From: Endocalyx cinctus
Lineage: Eukaryota > Ascomycota > Sordariomycetes > Amphisphaeriales > Apiosporaceae
Length of the DNA stretch: 64,000 bases
Assembly (NCBI GenBank): GCA_001600455.1
Contig: BCKC01000009.1
Location: 186,001 to 250,000, forward strand
Direction: 5' to 3'
Every line of letters begins with the position of its first letter. Within the stretch, counting starts at the first letter, position 1. Shown here piece by piece: positions 60,286 to 64,000 of the stretch. The notes under the pieces were generated by a model, which was not told where the DNA came from, did no database searches, and was given only the letters and a program-made list of their open reading frames with translations. Both the position numbers and the translations under genes were made by a program.

Positions 60286-63200
60286 TTACTTTAGGTCGTT
60301 AGGATCGTGTCGGAAAGTACAACTGTCTCCTTTAGCACATTGACCCTTGGCCCAGAAGGAGCAGGGTTTGGTCCCGATGAGGGCACGGTTGATGCCCTTT
60401 TGGTCTTTATTCCCGCGATGGAACTCCTTCCTGCTGCCTCGATCATTGCCGCTGTCTCGTTGGTAATCTTGTCTGTTGCCGTCGCGGGAAGAGCCCTGTC
60501 GTTCCTGGGACTGCTGGGAGTTGTAAGATGGATCGGGATCATCGTACATGCTGCGCTCAGCGTGGGTACCGTAAGACTGAGACGAAGCGGCTTGCTGCTG
60601 CTGCTGAGCTTGAGCTACCTGCTGTTGAGCCCATGCCTGCCACATTGCGTAGTCTGAGGTTTGTGTAGTTGCTGGCGCCGCCTGGTTCGACTGACCTAGG
60701 GCAGCGAGCAGGTTGCTCAACCCATTATCTGGCTGGGCTACGGGGGCAGCTTGCTGGCTGGATTGATTACTCAGGGCAGCCAGGAGACTGCTAACGTCGT
60801 TGGTAGGCTGCTGTGCTGCCGTGTTTTGGGCTGCGTGGCTATTCTGAAGGGCCTGGACTTGCTGCCAGATCGCCGCGTACTGTTCGGGAATCTGCTGCGT
60901 AGCTTGCGGGTACTGTTGTTGCTGCGCCTGGGTAGTAGGCTGAGGGTATGATGCGTAGAGGTTTGCCTGCGGCTGAACCTGGCTAGCTGGTGAGCTCTCG
61001 GTCGCTTTTCTAGAGTATTCCTGAGCGAGTTTTGCCGCCCGTTCGTTGGCCTCTTTCTTCGCCTTGATCCCTAGATCAATGTTTCGACCTGTATGCCACT
61101 CTTTAACACGACCGGGATCAGACTGGAGCCATTCGGGGGGCTCGGTTGGTGGGAATGGCGCGTCTCTGAGTTTCGCGACCATGTCGCTGATGACATCTGC
61201 AGCTTGTTGGACATTGGCGTCTGGGTAGTCTTTGCGGTCCTGAGGCTCCGAGTTTGGTTCATAAGAAGTTGAATCAGCGTAATTTTGGACTCTTTCGCTG
61301 TGGAGAAGTTTCAAGACTTCTGCTTCGCGTTCTTCCTGCGTCATCATTCGTGGTGGGCGGTCTGGTTCGACAGTAGGAGCAGGGGTTGATATTTTCTGGG
61401 AATTCCGCGAGTTAGGGGGCCATAAACCATGGCGCTGCAGCGCAAAGTATTGACTTTGACCAGGGCCGAATTGCTTATACTCTGCCCAGCGACGATTAGT
61501 CTCTTGGGAACTGGGGTTATCGGTAGGAAGGTAAGGAACAATTTTCGGAGGGGGGGCGGTTTCGGTATTGGCAGCAATGGGCGGTGACTTTGGTGTGGTT
61601 GGGAAGTCAGATCCAATGTAGAGCTCAACAAGTACGCGTCGCTCATAATCGTCCATAACTCTCTTCTGTTCTGACTGCACTTCGACAAGGCCGCCACGAG
61701 TAACAAAATTTTTCTTACTCCGGTCTACGTCAAAGCCGCTGAAATCAATGGAAACGGCCTCCTTCCAATCTCGAAGGTTGCTCTCCTTGACTTTGATTTC
61801 TTCGTCATCTTCGTCTTCGTCCATTTGCTCGTTCTTGCGAACTTGCTTCTTAAGCGCCTGACCCTCAGACTTGTAATCATGCGCATCTCGGACCATGCTA
61901 CTTGCTCGGCCTTCATCTTCTGCCGAGTCGTGTTCAAATATTCTGTACTCCACAAGCTCTTCTTCCGGTTTCCATGAGACGCGAAGATTTTTCCTAGATT
62001 CTTTCCGCAATCTTCGGGCTCTTTCCTCGGCGGTTTCAGGAGCTTGCGCTGGCTCATCTCGGGGCTTAGGCTTCTCGATAGGTTTAGCTATTTCGTCAAG
62101 TAGTCCTAAAATAGAGGACCTAGAAGATTGTTGTTGTTGTTGTTGAGACTGCGGCTGAGACTCCACTTTCTTAGGTTGAGCCTTTACTGGAGCCCGTGAT
62201 TTGCTGAGCAGCAACGATCCTGATGGTCGTGGCCTATTCTGTAATGTAACTGTAGGTGTTGTTGTGCTAGGGGTAGCGGAAGACGTCGGAGGTACCGTGG
62301 ATGTCTTGGCAGTGGATGGCGCACCCGTGGCACCCTCTACGGCGACTTTCTTTGGTACGCGAGCATCCGGATCGTCGTCTCTAGGTCGCTTGGCAGGCGA
62401 GCCCATGACATTCGTTTTTCCGGTGCCATTACTTATACTGCTCACTTTTCTGGCGGAACCTAGTCCTGAATAATCCGTAGGTTGTATCTTCTTGATTTCC
62501 GAAGCTGCCTTCCGTAGAAGCCCTGTTGGCTTCGGTACAGAGTGTTTTTCTGCCAATCCGGCGCTCTTGGAATTCGTGGTCGGTTTCTTAGCAGCAGTGG
62601 GCTGTGTCTGCTTGGCCTCAGAAGCAGCGCCGGCCTGTTTTTCCGTATTTTGAGCAGCATTGGCGAAGAACTTGTCGAGATCACTCTTTCCTTCTTCGTC
62701 GATGTTGCTATAATACTTTGACCGCACCTTATCTAATTTCAGCCTATCAGTTAAGAAGGCTTTATCCACGGTAGTGATTTGCGACCAGAATTTGAGAATT
62801 GATTTTGCAAATGGACTATTATAATCCCTGGCCGAGAGCTGAGATCGCCAAGCATTGCTAAGGATAATCATAAGACGCTCATCTATGCCCATATTCGGTA
62901 ATATGCGCTGATCCCCATAGTCATTGGCCGTCTCGATGGCCGTACGCATTAGGAGGGTTGTTTGAGTCAATGATGTCTGCAGCTGGGCTTGATCTTTCTT
63001 TGTTGCTGTTTCAAGCTTCTGTCGGACATCTTTAACATCAGCCCATAATTTCAATACGTAGTTTGTAAAAGCACGCGTAGCATCGTGGACTTTCTGTCGA
63101 ATAGCAGCTTGGTCATTGCTGGCCACTTTAGAGTCTCTCCAAACAATCTTGATCACATCATACTCTACACGTTTGATAGGGTCTGAAGGTCGCGGTGTAT

Positions 63201-64000
63201 TCAGGATCTTTTGGAGGTAAAACTGTTAGCAGGTTTCGATTCTCTCTAGATACAATATGATCTAATAGACTAGGCTTACCTTTCGTGCTTTGATGTCGAT
63301 TTCACTTTCATCATCGCTGCTATCAGAATCGGAACTTAATTCCGAGGACTCGTCGCCAGCGATTTTCCTTTTCTTTGACGGACGGGTCTTCTCCGGCGCT
63401 GGGGTGGCTTCAGCAACTATAGATAAGGAAACACGTGAGTACGGATGAATAGCTAATAATGCAGTCTAGCTGGCCTATTGATGCCAGGGGGGGGGGACAA
63501 ACCTTCCAGAATTTTCGTGCCAGTCAATGCTACATGTTCATTTGCAAGCAAGGAAACTTGTCTCTGAATCTTTTCGCGGTCTGCAGGGGATACCGAGTTA
63601 TCGTCTAGTCTCTGCTTTAATTCCACATAATCTCGCTGGATTTCAGCAGGTAAGCCATGAGAACGATTAGGAAGCAATCGGGTCTTGATAGAATTATGTC
63701 TCGCTGTGCTCCTCTCTCGCTTGCCCGTCTTCAGTTTTTGGGTAGCCGCGACAGAAGTTGTTGCAAGAACGAGATTTGGACAACCCTCGATCTGCTGCCA
63801 GTTGGGACTAGGACTAGACGAAACAGCCGGATCCGAGGTCGAAATGTTTCCATTTGCTGCAGTGTGTGGTTGTGGAATACCTCCTTGTATTGGTCCGGAA
63901 ATTGGTTCGCCAGTATGAGCAGCGTTCCAAGGCATTCCCATAGTATTTTGTGGTCTCCCGACAGGCGCAATCCCGGGATTTGCCATTTGTTGACCCACGT
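60286..64000 (-). CDS. CCCH zinc-finger protein with RVxW motif, possible PNUTS/Ppn1-type PP1 regulator (5' partial)
   Basis: Minus-strand exons: beyond 64000 to 63503, 63416-63280 and 63207-60286, giving 1,184 visible residues. The frame is still open at the right edge, so the N-terminus is missing. The order is a Pro/Gly/Gln-rich part, a basic segment (KKRKI) next to an acidic Ser/Asp tract, a helical domain after RVEYDVIKIVW, and a long disordered middle. Next comes KNLRVSWKPEEELVEYRIFE, a Gln/Ala-rich stretch and a terminal CCCH finger, CSFWAKGQCAKGDSCTFRH (C-x7-C-x5-C-x3-H). RVSW fits the PP1-docking [KR]-V-x-[FW] pattern. In animal PNUTS and fission-yeast Ppn1, such a motif and a C-terminal CCCH finger occur together in a PP1 partner of the 3'-end cleavage/termination machinery. 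That identity is inference; the zinc finger and gene structure are seen. Confidence 0.7.

Overview
The window looks like a chromosome segment of a filamentous ascomycete (Pezizomycotina, probably Sordariomycetes). The evidence is short GT-AG introns of about 50-160 nt with CTAAC-type branch sites, a cell-wall-integrity MAP kinase, a Zn2Cys6 regulator, DHA1-, Dal5- and sugar-type MFS transporters, a secreted trypsin, a DUF3455 secreted protein, a HET-domain relic and many A/T homopolymer runs near genes. No bacterial or viral genes were seen. Exons were assembled by hand from splice signals and reading frame, without transcript data.

Layout. 1-17 kb: a small secreted or anchored protein of unknown function (4046-4840), a DHA1-type MFS transporter (6239-8167), an uncharacterised Ser/Pro/Tyr/Gln-rich protein (9491-10336), a low-molecular-weight protein tyrosine phosphatase (11047-11725) and the Slt2/MpkA/Mps1-type MAP kinase (14168-15840). 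17.8-30 kb: a secreted DUF3455 protein, then about 11.5 kb without a convincing intact gene. That gap holds a HET-domain remnant and a minus-strand spliced fragment, so it reads as a decayed accessory region. 30.2-33.4 kb: a complete secreted trypsin, and an unknown 593-residue protein with a long Asp/Glu-repeat tract.

34.8-46.1 kb: a compact group of six genes. These are an O-methyltransferase, a D-2-hydroxyacid dehydrogenase, a class I glutamine amidotransferase, a Dal5/Tna1-like anion transporter, a fumarylacetoacetate-hydrolase-family enzyme and a Zn2Cys6 regulator. Two divergent pairs share promoters of about 620-660 bp. There is no PKS, NRPS or terpene backbone. An uptake/degradation (or modification) cluster for a small organic acid or aromatic compound is the most economical reading; its substrate cannot be told from sequence.

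46-51 kb: a 1.0-kb transposon-like element with 189-bp near-identical terminal inverted repeats, a GPI-type cell-surface protein (49136-49720), two perfect hairpins and a tRNA-Trp(CCA) gene. 51.6-64 kb: a sugar transporter with a one-base frame discrepancy at a splice donor, a diverged tandem duplication, a mitochondrial monothiol glutaredoxin (Grx5 type), a phosphopantothenoylcysteine decarboxylase, and the 3' part of a large CCCH zinc-finger protein with an RVxW motif that may be a PNUTS/Ppn1-type PP1 regulator and runs off the right edge.
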